A stretch of 64,000 bases of DNA from DASUPK01 sp963831605 (GCA_963831605.1 CAWHQR010000001.1:186001-250000), one strand, 5' to 3'; counted from the stretch's first letter, positions 1 to 11,749 are shown. The notes: a model not told the origin generated them from the sequence alone. A program made the numbers and translations.

Positions 1-1286
<1,286 letters not shown>

Positions 1287-1349
1287 ACGGTCGCCACCAG
1301 ATATCCCAATCGTGCGAGGAATGGCGGGATTCGTGGCGAACCCCTAGGC

Positions 1350-1697
1350 ATGACCAGCAGGGCATATGCAGCGCCCAGGCGAGCCCCCCGCCGCCGCGTG
1401 CAGCGCCGGGCGGGGCCGAGCCGGATCCGCTGGGACCGCGTCGGCCGGATCGCCCTCGTGCTCGTCCTCTTCGGGGTGATGGTCTCGTACCTGAACCCGA
1501 TGGTGAACCTGCTGCAGGCGTGGCAGGGGTCGAAGTCGAGCGACCAGGAGCTCGTCCAGCTCAAGCAGGAGAAGGTCGATCTGACCAGCCAGTTGCGGGA
1601 CGCCTCGAGCCCCGCGTCCCTTGAGCGCGAGGCGCGGCGGCTCGGCATGGTGAAGCCCGGCGAGCACGCCTACGTGGTCAAGGGTCTCGGCAACTGA
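1350..1697 (+). CDS. FtsB/DivIC-type septum formation initiator
   Basis: A 115-residue bitopic division protein. It has a short basic Arg/Pro-rich cytoplasmic N terminus (about residues 1-32), one membrane segment (about 36-52), a short coiled coil (about 58-85) and a C-terminal motif EREARRLGMVKPGEHAYVV, typical of FtsB/DivIC. The family joins FtsQ/DivIB and FtsL in the divisome. Its position directly after eno matches the usual actinobacterial order. The ATG at 1350 places the basic stretch just before the membrane helix. Whether to call it FtsB or DivIC cannot be decided from sequence alone. Confidence 0.88.
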   Translation: MTSRAYAAPRRAPRRRVQRRAGPSRIRWDRVGRIALVLVLFGVMVSYLNPMVNLLQAWQGSKSSDQELVQLKQEKVDLTSQLRDASSPASLEREARRLGMVKPGEHAYVVKGLGN

Positions 1698-1795
1698 GCC
1701 GCTGAACCAGCGTTAGGCAGCGCAGATATGATTCCGCGCTCGCGCGCGCGGCATTGTGCCTGTGCGCGTTTTCTGTGATTTGAGCGAATGAGCCG

Positions 1796-4000
1796 ATGAG
1801 CACAGGCCGGTACCTGCTCGGCGCGGCTGAGCTGGCGGTGATCGCTACCGCTCTCGGCGTCGGCGCCTACCACCTGCGAGCCCTGCTCGCACCCGCCTGG
1901 ACGGGCGCGCTGGCGCGCCTCGCCGAAATCGTGATCGGCATCTCGATGCTGATTCTCGTGTCGGAGCTGCTGGGGGTGCTCGGGCTGTTCAAGGAGGTTC
2001 CGCTGCTGATCGGTTTCGTGGCAACGGGCCTTGGGGTGACGTTCTGGGCTCGGAGCCGCGGTTTGCCGGACCGGCCCGATGCGCCGGAAGCGCGCTCGAG
2101 CGCGATCATGGTGGCAATCGGGATCGCTGCCGCCGCGCTCGTCGTCATCCATTGGGCGCACCCGACGGGGCAGGCGGTCGACCAGGGGATGTACTACCAG
2201 GACACCACCTGGTACCACATGTCCTTCTCCGCCCGGTTCGCGCAGACTGGCCACGTCGGGCCGCTCCACTTCACCGATCCACTCAAGCTGGCGGCCTGGT
2301 TCTATCCGCAGAACTCCGAGCTGATCCACGGGCTGGGCATCGTCTTCCTGAAGACGGACTTCCTCTCGCCGCTCATGAACCTGATGTGGGTCGCGCTCTG
2401 CCTGCTCGCGGCCTGGTGTGTGGGGCGGCCCTATGCGATCGGCGGCGTCACCGTGCTCGGCGCTGCGGTCGTGCTCGACTCCGAGATGCTGGTCGGCTCT
2501 CAGGCCGGGCAGGGGCCCAATGACGTGGCGGGACTGTTCTTCCTGATGGCGGCGATCGCGTTCCTGGTCGACGGCGCCGCCACGGCGCAATCCGCCCGGT
2601 CGACGAGGCCGAAGGAGGTCCAGGCGGGCGTGGTCGAGGACGTGCCCGTGGAGGGCGATCCGCATGTCCTGGCGACGGTTGGCGCCGGACCCCTGTTCAT
2701 GGCCGGCCTGGCCGCGGGCCTGGGGATCGGCACGAAGATCACCCTGCTGGCGACGATCGCCGCCTTCACGATCGGCGTCGCGATCCTCGGCGGCCGGCGG
2801 CACTGGCTGCGCGCCCTGGGGATCTGGCTCGGAGGAATGGTGATCACCTCGGGCTTCTGGTACGGGCGGAACTTCGTCGAGGCGCTCAACCCGTTCCCAC
2901 AGATCCACAAGCTCGGGCCGATCCACCTGCCGGGGCCCGACCAGCTCCCTCTCTACCCGCGCCAGCCCCACTCCCTGAGCGAGTACTACAACGACCCGAG
3001 CATCTGGCACGACAAGCTCTTTCCGGTCCTTCACAACCGCCTGGGCCCGCTCTGGCCGGTGATCCTCGCCGTCGTCGTCGTGGCCCTCGTCTGGGCGTTC
3101 TTCCGGGGCGGGAGTGCCCTGATGCGGATCCTGGCCGTCACCGGAATGGTCGCGGGGATCGCGTATATCTTCACGCCCCTGACCGCCTCGGGCAGCCTCG
3201 GCGACCCGGCCGGCTTCGACGCCAACCTGCGCTACGTGTCCCCGGTGCTGATGGTCGGCTTCCTGCTGCTGCCGCTGATCCCGTGGTTCCGCCACGGCAA
3301 CCGCCCCTGGATCCTGATTGCGCTCTTCTCGGTGCTGCTGATCCAGGGCACGGTCACCCAGTCGAATTGGAAGTTCGAGCATCACCTGGCATCGGTCGCC
3401 CTGGCCTTCCTGATCGTGGGCGTGCCGGCCCTGCTCGTCGCGGGGGCGCGCCGGCGTGTCCCGGTCCTTGCCCTCGCCGTATTCGGGCTGGTGATGGCGA
3501 TCACGGCCGTGGCCCTGGGCCGAGTGCGCGAGAACTACTACCTCGATCATCGCTACGTGACGGCGTCCCGGCCGCCGCTGGAGGGCGGTTTCCGCTCCAC
3601 CCCGGAGTGGCAGCCGCTCCAGGACTGGGGCCGCAAGCAGAGCCATCAGCGGATCGGCGTGGTCGGCCGTGCCTCGGCCTTCGGGCAGTACTTCTTCTAC
3701 GGGACCGACCTCTCCAACCACGTCCAGTACGTCGGACAGGAGCTCAACCGCGGCACCTTCAGGCCGATCGTCAGCTGCGCGGCCTGGCGGCGGGCGGTCA
3801 ACGCGGGTCAGTACGACTACATCGTCACCACGCCGAAGATCGGCGCGCTGGAGGTGAGCGCTCCCCCGGAGGCGCACTGGACCGAGACCGATAAGAACGT
3901 GAAGACCGTGATCCAGACCGGCCCGGCCGCCGTCTACAAGATCACCGGTCCGCTCGATCCGGCGACGTGCGCGAAGCTGGGGGCGGCGGCGCACACATGA
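1796..4000 (+). CDS. GT-C-like polytopic membrane protein, tandem paralogue A
   Basis: A 734-residue protein with roughly 11-13 hydrophobic segments and a C-terminal soluble domain (from about residue 590). After the third membrane helix a loop carries DTTWYH (Asp136, Trp139, Tyr140, His141), followed by WFYPQNSEL (168-176). An acidic motif in the first large outside loop of a multi-span protein recalls GT-C glycosyltransferases that use lipid-linked sugars, but no specific family is certain. Other blocks shared with the three following genes are GTK before a helix, FWYGRNFVEALNPFP, and a C-terminal GQYFFYGTDLSNHVQYVG region. Its TGA stop overlaps the ATG of the next paralogue (ATGA at 3997-4000), so translation is probably coupled. 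The substrate is unknown. Confidence 0.8.
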   Translation: MSTGRYLLGAAELAVIATALGVGAYHLRALLAPAWTGALARLAEIVIGISMLILVSELLGVLGLFKEVPLLIGFVATGLGVTFWARSRGLPDRPDAPEARSSAIMVAIGIAAAALVVIHWAHPTGQAVDQGMYYQDTTWYHMSFSARFAQTGHVGPLHFTDPLKLAAWFYPQNSELIHGLGIVFLKTDFLSPLMNLMWVALCLLAAWCVGRPYAIGGVTVLGAAVVLDSEMLVGSQAGQGPNDVAGLFFLMAAIAFLVDGAATAQSARSTRPKEVQAGVVEDVPVEGDPHVLATVGAGPLFMAGLAAGLGIGTKITLLATIAAFTIGVAILGGRRHWLRALGIWLGGMVITSGFWYGRNFVEALNPFPQIHKLGPIHLPGPDQLPLYPRQPHSLSEYYNDPSIWHDKLFPVLHNRLGPLWPVILAVVVVALVWAFFRGGSALMRILAVTGMVAGIAYIFTPLTASGSLGDPAGFDANLRYVSPVLMVGFLLLPLIPWFRHGNRPWILIALFSVLLIQGTVTQSNWKFEHHLASVALAFLIVGVPALLVAGARRRVPVLALAVFGLVMAITAVALGRVRENYYLDHRYVTASRPPLEGGFRSTPEWQPLQDWGRKQSHQRIGVVGRASAFGQYFFYGTDLSNHVQYVGQELNRGTFRPIVSCAAWRRAVNAGQYDYIVTTPKIGALEVSAPPEAHWTETDKNVKTVIQTGPAAVYKITGPLDPATCAKLGAAAHT

Positions 4001-6249
4001 GCTTCGGGCACTACCTCGCCGGCTCGATAGAGCTGATCGCCGTGGCTGCGGCCATGGGCTTCGCCGCCGTCGGCATGCGCGGCCGCCTCCTGCCCGGCTT
4101 CTCGGGCGCCTCGGCAAGGCTCGCCGAGGTCGTGCTCGGCCTCTCGCTGCTGGTGGTCATCCTCGAGCTCGTTGGGGTCGTCGGCCTCTACCGCCCGGGG
4201 TGGGTCCTGCTCGCCTGCCTGATCGCCGGTGGCGCAATCGGGATGGCCCTCCGACCGGCAGGGCAGGGGCCGCCGCTGCCCTCGCCGGCGATCCGGCCGT
4301 ATGCGCTCGGCGCCGCGGTCGCGGCAGCAGTCCTGGTGATCGCCCACTGGGCGATGCCGACGCAGACCGGCCTCGACATCGGCATGTACCTGCCCAACAC
4401 GACCTGGCAGAACGCGCCCTTCGCGGCCCGCTTCGTCCAGGACCACCAGGTCGGCGCGCTCCACTTCACCGAGGTCCTCAACCTGACGGTCTGGTTCTAC
4501 CCGCAGAACTCGGAGCTGCTCCACTCGGCCGGGATCCTCTTCCTCGGCAACGATTTCCTCTCGCCGCTGCTCAACATCGGCTGGGCGGCGCTCTGCCTGC
4601 TCGCCGCCTGGGCCTTTGCGCGGGTCTACGGCGGCGGTCCGATCGCGGTCGTGGCGATGGCTCTGGTGCTGGACGCCAACATGCTGCTTCTCTACCAGCC
4701 GGGGGACGCCAAGAACGACACGATGGGGCTGTTCTTCTTCCTGGCCGCCGCCGCGATCCTGGTCAACGCCGATGCGCAGCAGCGGGCCGCGGCCGGCTCC
4801 GCCCGGACCCTGCATTCGGGAGGCCCACCGCTCGAGGCGAGGCTGCCCAACGGGGCATTGATCGTTGCGGGCCTCGCCGCCGGCCTGGCGCTCGGCACCA
4901 AGCTCAACCTGCTGGCGCCCTTCGGGCTGCTCACCATCGGCGTGATCGCCGTCAGCGCCGGCTACCGCTGGCGCGCCACCTGGATCTGGGTCGTCAGCTC
5001 GCTGGTCACGGGTGGCTTCTGGTTCGCCCGGAACCTCGTCAACGCCGGCAATCCGCTCCCCTGGATCAAGGCCGGGCCGCTGAGCGGGCCCCACCAGCTC
5101 GACATCAACATCCGCGAGCCCCACAACGTCTTCCACTATCTGGTGCCGCCCGACGGAGGGGTGATCCGCCATCACCTGATCCCCGGGCTCCATGACAGCT
5201 TCGGCGACCTCTGGCCGCTCGTGCTGGTGGCCGTGATCGGCGGCTTCCTGCTCGCGATCTTCCGCGGCCGCACGCCGATGATCCGGATGCTCGGGATCGT
5301 GGCGCTGCTCAGCGGCCTCGCCTACCTCGTCACTCCGCTGACGGCCGCCGGCCCGGAGGGGGACCCGACGGCCTTCACCACCAACCTCCGCTACGCCTCG
5401 CCCGCGCTGGCACTCGGTGCCCTGTTGCTCGGGCGTCGACTCGGGGCTGCTGAAGCCGCGCGTCCAGCCGTGGCTGCTCGGCAGCCTGATCGTCCTGCTG
5501 CTCGTCCAGGCCGTGCCGGTCTGGGATCTGCACGGGCACCTGTGGACGCGCCACTTCCTGCTCGGCGCGGTCGGCCTGGCGTTCTTCCTGATCGTCGTGC
5601 CCGTCGGCCTCGTGCTCGTCCGCCAGCGTGGCGCCTCCGCGGCGATGGTCGCCGGCGGAGCGGTTCTCGCGCTGGCCCTGGTGGTGGCGATCGGCTGGCC
5701 GAAGTCCGACGACTACGTCAAGAACCGCTACCAGGCACGGACGGCGCCGCACGACTTCCCCATCGGCATGAAGGCCGCGCTCGCGTGGTTCAACCGCGCC
5801 GAGCCGCACGATTCCCGGATCGCCGTGGTCGGCGGCCGACCGGGCTTCAAGCAGTACGTCTTCTACGGCGACGATCTCTCGAACCACGTCCAATACGTGG
5901 CGAAACACGGCCCGCATGGGGCGTATCTGCCGATCGCGAGCGAGGCGTCGCAGCATCTGCAGACTGGGCCGGCCTTCAGTGCCCAGTGTGAGGAATGGAT
6001 TCAGGCACTCAATGACGGTGGCTACCGGTACGCGGTGATCGGCCCCGACCAGCGGACGCAAGTCCGTTGCGCCCGTGGAATCCCTCTGGACGGCGGCGGC
6101 CGGAGGAACGCGGATCGAGACGACCGATGACGTCTCGGTGTTCACGGCTGCCTGGGCGGCTGAATCCCGCTGCCTGTGCGCAGCTCTCGGGCGGCCACGG
6201 GAAGCTGAACGCGGTCACGGTTGTCGGTAGTCCGCCCACCTCTCAGTGA
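3997..6249 (+). pseudogene. GT-C-like membrane protein, tandem paralogue B, frameshifted
   Basis: Second of four paralogues. It starts at the ATG overlapping the stop of copy A and ends with a TGA overlapping the GTG of copy C (GTGA at 6246-6249). Homology jumps frame three times. Near 5434, LGALLLG continues as VDSGLLKPRV one frame on. Near 6060, VIGPDQRTQ continues as SVAPVESLW. Near 6147, DVSVFT continues as RLPGRLNPAACAQ. Removing three bases from the 2,253-base span restores about 749 codons. The signature loop is also altered: copies A, C and D read D-x-x-W-Y-H, while this copy reads NTTWQN. That supports relaxed constraint and not sequencing error alone, although the shifts themselves could be indel errors. 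Confidence 0.75.
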
Positions 6250-8502
6250 CCTTCGGCGACTACCTCTTCGGGGTCATCGGCCTCGCGGCGGTGGCGATTC
6301 CGATGGGGCTTGCGGCGGTCCGGTTGCGCGGCCGTCTGCTGCCCGGCTGGGAAGGGGCACCCGCTAGGCTCGCGGAGGCCGTGCTCGGCGTCGCGCTCTT
6401 CACCGTCCTGCTCCAGCTGCTCGGCGCCTTCGGCATTCTCGTCCCCGCCGTCCTGATCGTCGTCTCCCTCGCGGTGGGCCTCGGGCCTCTTCTTCGGCCT
6501 GAATGGCGAGTTCCTGTCGCATACCGACAGTAAGTCGCCAAATGGCAGACCGGTCGCGCCCCCGGCGCCTTCGATCCCCCTTCCCCAGCTGGTCTTGGCT
6601 TTAGCCGCCGCCGCCTTCGTCGCCGCCCACTGGTTCACCGGCCTCCAGGACGTCTGGGGCCGGGGAATGCTCACCTTCGACACGCTCTGGTACCACGGGC
6701 CGTTCGCCGCGCGGATCGCGGACACCGGCTCGGTCTGGGGGATGCACTTCATCGATCCCCTCTACCTGAACTGGTTCTATCCGCAGAACTCCGAGCTGCT
6801 GCACGCCGCCGGCATCGTCCTCTTCAACAGGGATCTGTTCAGCCCGCTGGTGAACTTCGGCTGGCTCGGCGTGGCGCTGCTGGCGGGCTGGTGCATCGGC
6901 CGCCCCTACGGGGTTGGGCCCCTGAGCCTGGTGGCCGTCTGCATCGCGATGGACACCGGTCCGATGGTCCCCCGCGAGGCCGGCACACCGGCCACGGACA
7001 CGGTCCCGGTGGCCCTGCTCCTGGCAGCAGCAGCAATCCTCATCAACGCCTGGGCGGTTCGAGGATCGCGACCCGCAGGGGCCGGCGGCGGGGGGCCGGC
7101 GGCGGGAACTCCGGCGAAGCCGCCCGGCGACGGCCGCCCGGCGACGGCCCCGTTGGGGGCGCTGCTCGTGGCGGGACTGGCGATGGGGGTCGCCCTGGGC
7201 AGCAAGCTGACGATCTCGGGGGCGACGGCCGCGATGGCGATCGGCGTCATCTTCCTGGTGCCGCCCGGCGTGCGCCGGAGGGCGTTCGGCATCTTCCTGG
7301 CGGGCGTTGTGGCGACCGCCGGGTTCTGGTTCCTGCGAAACCTGATCCACGCGGGCAACCCGCTGCCGTGGACCCGGCACATCGGGCCGATCGACCTCCC
7401 GGGCCCCAACCGCGGGCTCGAGGGGCGCGACGACTACACCGTCGCGCACTACATCCTCTCCAACCCGAGCACCTCGCTGTGGCGCGCCTACTTCCTCAAC
7501 CCGATCGAGAACCTGCTGGGGCCGCTCTGGTTCCTGATCCTGGGCGGCGCGGCGGGTGGGGCGCTGCTGGCCGTCTGGCGCCCGCGCTCGCGCGCCGTGC
7601 GCCTCGCGGGAGCGGTGACGATCGTGGCCGCGATCGCCTATGTGTTCACCCCGCTGACCGCGGCGGGGCCGGAGGGCCATCCGCTCGCGTTCGGGATCAA
7701 CCTTCGCTACCTGACGCCCGCGCTGGCGCTCGGCCTCGCGCTCCTGCCCCTGGAGCCGCGCCTCGTCCCCTCCCGCCTGCGGCTCCCCCTGCTCGTCGGC
7801 GCGCTGATCGCGCTCTTCCTCACCTCCCACTACTCGGACGCCAACGTCGCCTGGAAGGGGGCCTTTGCCTCGATCCCATGGGCCGCATTGATGGGAATCC
7901 TGTTCGTTGCGGTGCCGATCGGGTTGGCGCTGCTGGCGCGCCGGCGAGCGATGCTCGCCGTGCTGACCGGGGCGGCACTGGCCGTGGGGATCGCGGCGGT
8001 CGGCTGGGCCAAGCAGGACGACTACTTCGCCCACCGCTACAGCCGCGCCGAGGACTTCCGATTCCAGCTCGATGACGCGGTGCGCTGGGCCAAGCCGACC
8101 TCGGACCTCCGCATCGCGGTCGCGGGCACGAGCGGCGCCTACAACCAGTACGGCTTCTACGGCGACGACGTGTCGAACTACGTCCAGTACATCGGCAGGC
8201 ACCTGCCCGAGGCGGACTTCCGCGCGATCGAGAGTTGCCCGGCCTTCAGGAGCGCCGTCAACGACGGCCACTACGACTACCTGGTCACCACGCCCGCGCT
8301 CGACCTGAACAGCCCATCTACCGCAGAGACCTCGCCCGAACGCGGCTGGGTGATCACCGATCCGGCCGTCGAGGAGATCGTCCATTCCGGCCGCGTCTCG
8401 GTCTTCCGGATCAATGGGGAGCTCGACCCGGCCGGCTGCGGCACAGCGAACCGGCGCGCCCCCGCGAGTCAACCGGGAGCATCAGCCACGGGCAAGAAGT
8501 GA
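6246..8502 (+). CDS. GT-C-like membrane protein, tandem paralogue C, one apparent frameshift
   Basis: Third paralogue, starting at GTG 6246 inside the stop of copy B and ending in a TGA that overlaps the GTG of copy D (GTGA at 8499-8502). The first 80 or so codons (TFGDYLFGVIGLA...) run into a stop at 6531-6533. The matching continuation (LFFGLNGEF..., then LVLALAAAAFVAAHW) is in the next frame. One surplus base around 6480-6490 explains this, since 2,257 bases minus one is divisible by three and gives 751 residues. The loop motif FDTLWYH and WFYPQNSEL are intact, as are RNLIHAGNPLPW and the C-terminal GFYGDDVSNYVQYIG block. Likely functional if the indel is an error. Confidence 0.75.
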
Positions 8503-10724
8503 GCAGCACGGGCGACTACATCCTCGGCGTGATCGGCCTGGTGGTCGTGACCCTCTCGATGGCGATCGCCGGGAGGACGGCGCGCCGCGCCGCGCTGCCT
8601 ACCTGGACCGGCACCCCGGCGCTGTTGGCCGACACGGTGCTCGCGATCGGCATTCTCGTCGTCGTCGCGGAGCTGCTGGGCCTCTTCGGGCTGCTCGACG
8701 GCGTCCTGCTGGTCGCCGCCGCGCTGATCGTCGGGGGCGGCGCGCTCCGCCTCGAGCCGACGCTCGTCCGCGCCGGTGCCCGGGTGGCGCAATGGGGTAA
8801 GGGCAAGGAGACCGATCTCCTCCCGGCGCCGCAGGTCGGCAGGGTCGAGCTGGGAGCGGGCATCGTGATCGCGCTGATCGTGGTCGCGCAGTGGGCCGGG
8901 CCGACCCTGTTGGCGCTCGATCGTGGGATCTACGGCGGGGATTCGCTCTGGTACCACCTGCCGCTCGCCGCGCACATCGCGAACACCGGCTCGATCACCG
9001 GGCTTCTATACACCGACCCGCTCTATCTGAATTGGTTCTACCCCCAGGTCTCGGAGCTGATCCACGGTGGCGGCATCCTCCTGTTCGGCAACGATTTCCT
9101 CTCGCCCCTGCTCAACATGGTGTGGCTGGGGCTGGCCCTGTTCGCCGGCTACTGCATCGGCCGCCCCTACGGGACGGGCCCCATCGGCCTCGCGGCCGTC
9201 GCGTCGGTGATGGCAGCGAACCTCCTCTTCTCCCGCCAGCCGGGCAACGCCAACAACGACGTCGTCGCAATCGCGCTCTTCCTCTCCTCGGTCGCGGTGC
9301 TGCTCAACGTGCGCTGGCCCGAGCGGCCTGGGTCCGGGGAGGCAGCCAAGGCCGGGCCTCCCTCGGGTGCCCTTCTGGTCGCGGGACTCGCTGCCGGCCT
9401 GGCGCTCGGCACCAAGCTCACCGTCGTCCCGCCGGTCCTGGCGCTGACGGTCGGCGTCATCTGGATCAGTGGCACGGGATACCGGCTGCGGGCTGCGGCC
9501 GAGTGGATCGGGGCGATGGTCGTCGGCGGGGGCTACTGGTACGTGCGCAACCTGATCGTCTCCGGCAACCCGTTCCCCTGGCAGGACATCGGGCCGATTC
9601 ACCACGCCGAGGCTCTGCAGGGCCGCCATCCGTACTCGATCGCCCACTACGCGACCGACACGAGCATCTGGGGCCGCTACTTCACACCGGCTTTGCACGA
9701 GCGCCTCGGCGATCTCTGGCCGGCCTATCTGGCACTCGCGGTGATCGCGGTGGTGCTGGTGCTCTGGCGTGGCGGGCGCATGGAGCGCATGCTGGGCGTC
9801 GTCGCGATCCTGGCGGCGATCGCCTATCTGCTGACCCCGCTCGGCGCCTCCGGCCCCAAGGACATGCCGATCGGGTTCCGGCTCAACATCCGCTACCTGG
9901 CCCCTGGGCTGGTCCTCGCCCTGACGCTGCTCGCGATCCCGCCGCGGTTCGCGGGAGAGCAGCGGGTCTCCCGGCTCGGCACCCGGGCGCAGCTCTGGCA
10001 ATTCGGCACCCTGACTCTCTTCGCCGTCCTGGTCATCGTGAGCGCCGGCGCGATCGGAGCGATCGACACCGGGCGAATTCCCGGCACGGCTGCCCTGGTG
10101 CTCGCGATCATCGCGCTGCCTCTGCTGCTGGTGCTGCTCTCGCGTCGAGGCACGGCGCCGGCGCCGCTCGCCGGGATCGGTCTCGCGGCGGTGATCGTCC
10201 TTGCGGTGTTCGGACGCATGGCTCAGACCCACTACCTGGATGAGCGCTACTCGTCGACTGCGACTGACTACCCGAAGACCGAGCAGCCGGCGATCGAGCT
10301 CAACCAGGGGCTGGGCGCCGCGTACGACTGGGCGAACGGCACTCACGATCTGCGGATCGCCCTCTCCGGAACGATGGGTGCGCTCTTCCAGTACCCCCTC
10401 TGGGGAGGCGACTCGAGCAACAGCGTCACCTACATCGGCAAGCATGGGCCCCGCGGCTCCTTCAACGAGATAACTCAGTGCCCGGAGTGGATCGGCGCGC
10501 TGAACGACGGCAACTACGACTACGTCGTCACGACCCCGACCTTCCACCAGGACGATCCCGCCGCCGACACGGCTCCGGTGCAGCGCACCTGGATCTCACG
10601 GGCGGGCAACGTCCAGCACATTGTGGGTGCCGGGCTGGTCGACGTCTGGAGGATCACGGGACCGCTCTCCCCCGAGGCGTGCGTGGCCACCCCCGGCAAG
10701 AAGTTGCCGCCTGCTACCAAGTAG
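8499..10724 (+). CDS. GT-C-like polytopic membrane protein, tandem paralogue D
   Basis: Fourth paralogue, 741 residues, uninterrupted. I chose GTG 8499 because it overlaps the stop of copy C by 4 bp and gives the same N terminus as its sisters (SSTGDYILGVIGL). The loop reads GGDSLWYHLPLAAHIANTG and continues to WFYPQVSELIHG, so the conserved Asp, Trp, Tyr and His are kept. Later blocks include GTKLTVVPP, YWYVRNLIVSGNPFPW and the C-terminal soluble region with YPLWGGDSSNSVTYIG. About 12 membrane helices are predicted by eye. A transferase acting outside the membrane on a lipid-linked donor is inferred, not shown. Confidence 0.8.
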   Translation: MSSTGDYILGVIGLVVVTLSMAIAGRTARRAALPTWTGTPALLADTVLAIGILVVVAELLGLFGLLDGVLLVAAALIVGGGALRLEPTLVRAGARVAQWGKGKETDLLPAPQVGRVELGAGIVIALIVVAQWAGPTLLALDRGIYGGDSLWYHLPLAAHIANTGSITGLLYTDPLYLNWFYPQVSELIHGGGILLFGNDFLSPLLNMVWLGLALFAGYCIGRPYGTGPIGLAAVASVMAANLLFSRQPGNANNDVVAIALFLSSVAVLLNVRWPERPGSGEAAKAGPPSGALLVAGLAAGLALGTKLTVVPPVLALTVGVIWISGTGYRLRAAAEWIGAMVVGGGYWYVRNLIVSGNPFPWQDIGPIHHAEALQGRHPYSIAHYATDTSIWGRYFTPALHERLGDLWPAYLALAVIAVVLVLWRGGRMERMLGVVAILAAIAYLLTPLGASGPKDMPIGFRLNIRYLAPGLVLALTLLAIPPRFAGEQRVSRLGTRAQLWQFGTLTLFAVLVIVSAGAIGAIDTGRIPGTAALVLAIIALPLLLVLLSRRGTAPAPLAGIGLAAVIVLAVFGRMAQTHYLDERYSSTATDYPKTEQPAIELNQGLGAAYDWANGTHDLRIALSGTMGALFQYPLWGGDSSNSVTYIGKHGPRGSFNEITQCPEWIGALNDGNYDYVVTTPTFHQDDPAADTAPVQRTWISRAGNVQHIVGAGLVDVWRITGPLSPEACVATPGKKLPPATK

Positions 10725-10726
10725 GC

Positions 10727-11065
10727 GTGGCCTATCCGCTCGACAATGCCCTCTTCCAGTGGGAGGAGGGAGCCCGCAGGCTCCGGGAGCTCGAGGCCGA
10801 CCCGCGGGCCGCCCGCAACGCGCGCCGCTCCGTGGATGCGATTCGGGAGGAGCTCCGCCGCAGGATCGGGCCGACCTTCTCGGCGCAGGAGCTTGCGGAC
10901 CTGTACGGGCGGGGCACCGACTGGTGTCTCGAGGCGGCTCGCCAGGCGGTCCCGATGGCGGCGGTCGACCTGGATCCGCATGCGATCGTGGACGGAGCGT
11001 TCCACGCCTATCTGCGCGGCGCGTACGACTACTCGGGCGGAAGGGTCAGCGCCGAGCGGGAGTGA
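10727..11065 (+). CDS. Small conserved-looking hypothetical protein
   Basis: A 112-residue protein beginning with GTG two bases after the stop of membrane paralogue D, so it is probably the last gene of that operon. It is soluble, with an Arg/Glu-rich helical N terminus (QWEEGARRLRELEAD) and a middle part reading FSAQELADLYGRGTDWC. No catalytic motif or membrane segment is visible. I do not recognise a family. Confidence 0.65.
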   Translation: MAYPLDNALFQWEEGARRLRELEADPRAARNARRSVDAIREELRRRIGPTFSAQELADLYGRGTDWCLEAARQAVPMAAVDLDPHAIVDGAFHAYLRGAYDYSGGRVSAERE

Positions 11066-11071
11066 GGCGGC

Positions 11072-11619
11072 TCAGTCCTCGACGCGCTCGAGGACGATCC
11101 GCTCCGGCTCGATCGTGACCTTCAGCGCCTTGTGGCCCTGCCAGTGCTCCGTGTAGGTGGGGTCGTCCTTGACCGACGCATCGAGCCAGATCCCGTAGCC
11201 ATCCTTCTCGCCCTGGTCGAAGGTCGCCTCGAGCGGCCGCCGGCGGCCACGGCCACGGCGGCCACGGCGGCGACGACGGCGACGCCGTCCACCGGCGCCC
11301 TCACCTCCGTCGCCCTCGTCTGAGTCACGATCGCCTCGCCCTCGCCCTCGTCATCCGCGTCCTCGTCCTCGTCCGTGGTGCCCTCTTCCTCCTCGGGCTC
11401 GGGCTCGCTGAGCTCGGCCTCGATCTCCGCCTCGATCTCGTCGCGGAGGTCGACGTCGCTGGCGGGCTCCTCGCCCTCGTCCAGGCCGTGCCGGCTGCGG
11501 AAGTCGCGCAGCTGCGACGCGGGCACCCCGAGCTGATGGGCTATCCAGGCGTCGGTGCGCCCCTGGCGCACCCAGGCGCGGATCTGGTTAAGTTGCGGTC
11601 GCAGGGACTTTCGGGCCAC
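11072..11619 (-). CDS. HTH-like acidic/Arg-rich hypothetical protein, one apparent frameshift
   Basis: Starts at GTG 11619 (ARKSLRPQLNQIRAWVRQG). It has an N-terminal helix-turn-helix-like unit (TDAWIAHQLGVPASQLRDF), a long acidic stretch of Asp/Glu, then an Arg/Gly-rich box and a compact C-terminal piece (GYGIWLDASVKDD ... IEPERIVLERVED). The acidic part and the Arg-rich part lie in different frames. A missing base near 11,335-11,350 in a GAGGGC repeat joins them: 548 bases plus one gives 183 codons. Without correction the frame reads an implausible Ala/Val run. The Arg/Gly box suggests nucleic-acid binding. Transcribed divergently from csrA. Confidence 0.65.
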
Positions 11620-11749
11620 GGCGGCGGACTCTAGATGATTCGGCGTTTCCGCCTTGGCAGGCGGGGCAGAACCCTGTAGGCTACTTACTTCTGGGTATCC
11701 AACAAGGATCGGGCGCTTAGGGGTAGGCGAACGATCGTAGGAGGCAGCG

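Noticed and set aside
1670..4117. Very long minus-strand open frame opposite membrane paralogue A
   Set aside because: Arg/Gly/Pro-rich product with no hydrophobic helices or known motif. It is the mirror of a high-GC gene.
5417..6130. Separate gene for the C-terminal part of paralogue B
   Set aside because: It continues the same protein in a shifted frame, with no start site of its own.
3997..6490. Programmed frameshifting in paralogues B and C
   Set aside because: No slippery heptamer plus structure, and the sites differ between copies; indel or decay is simpler.
6601..8472. Long minus-strand frame opposite paralogue C
   Set aside because: Same high-GC shadow pattern; the plus strand shows family homology.
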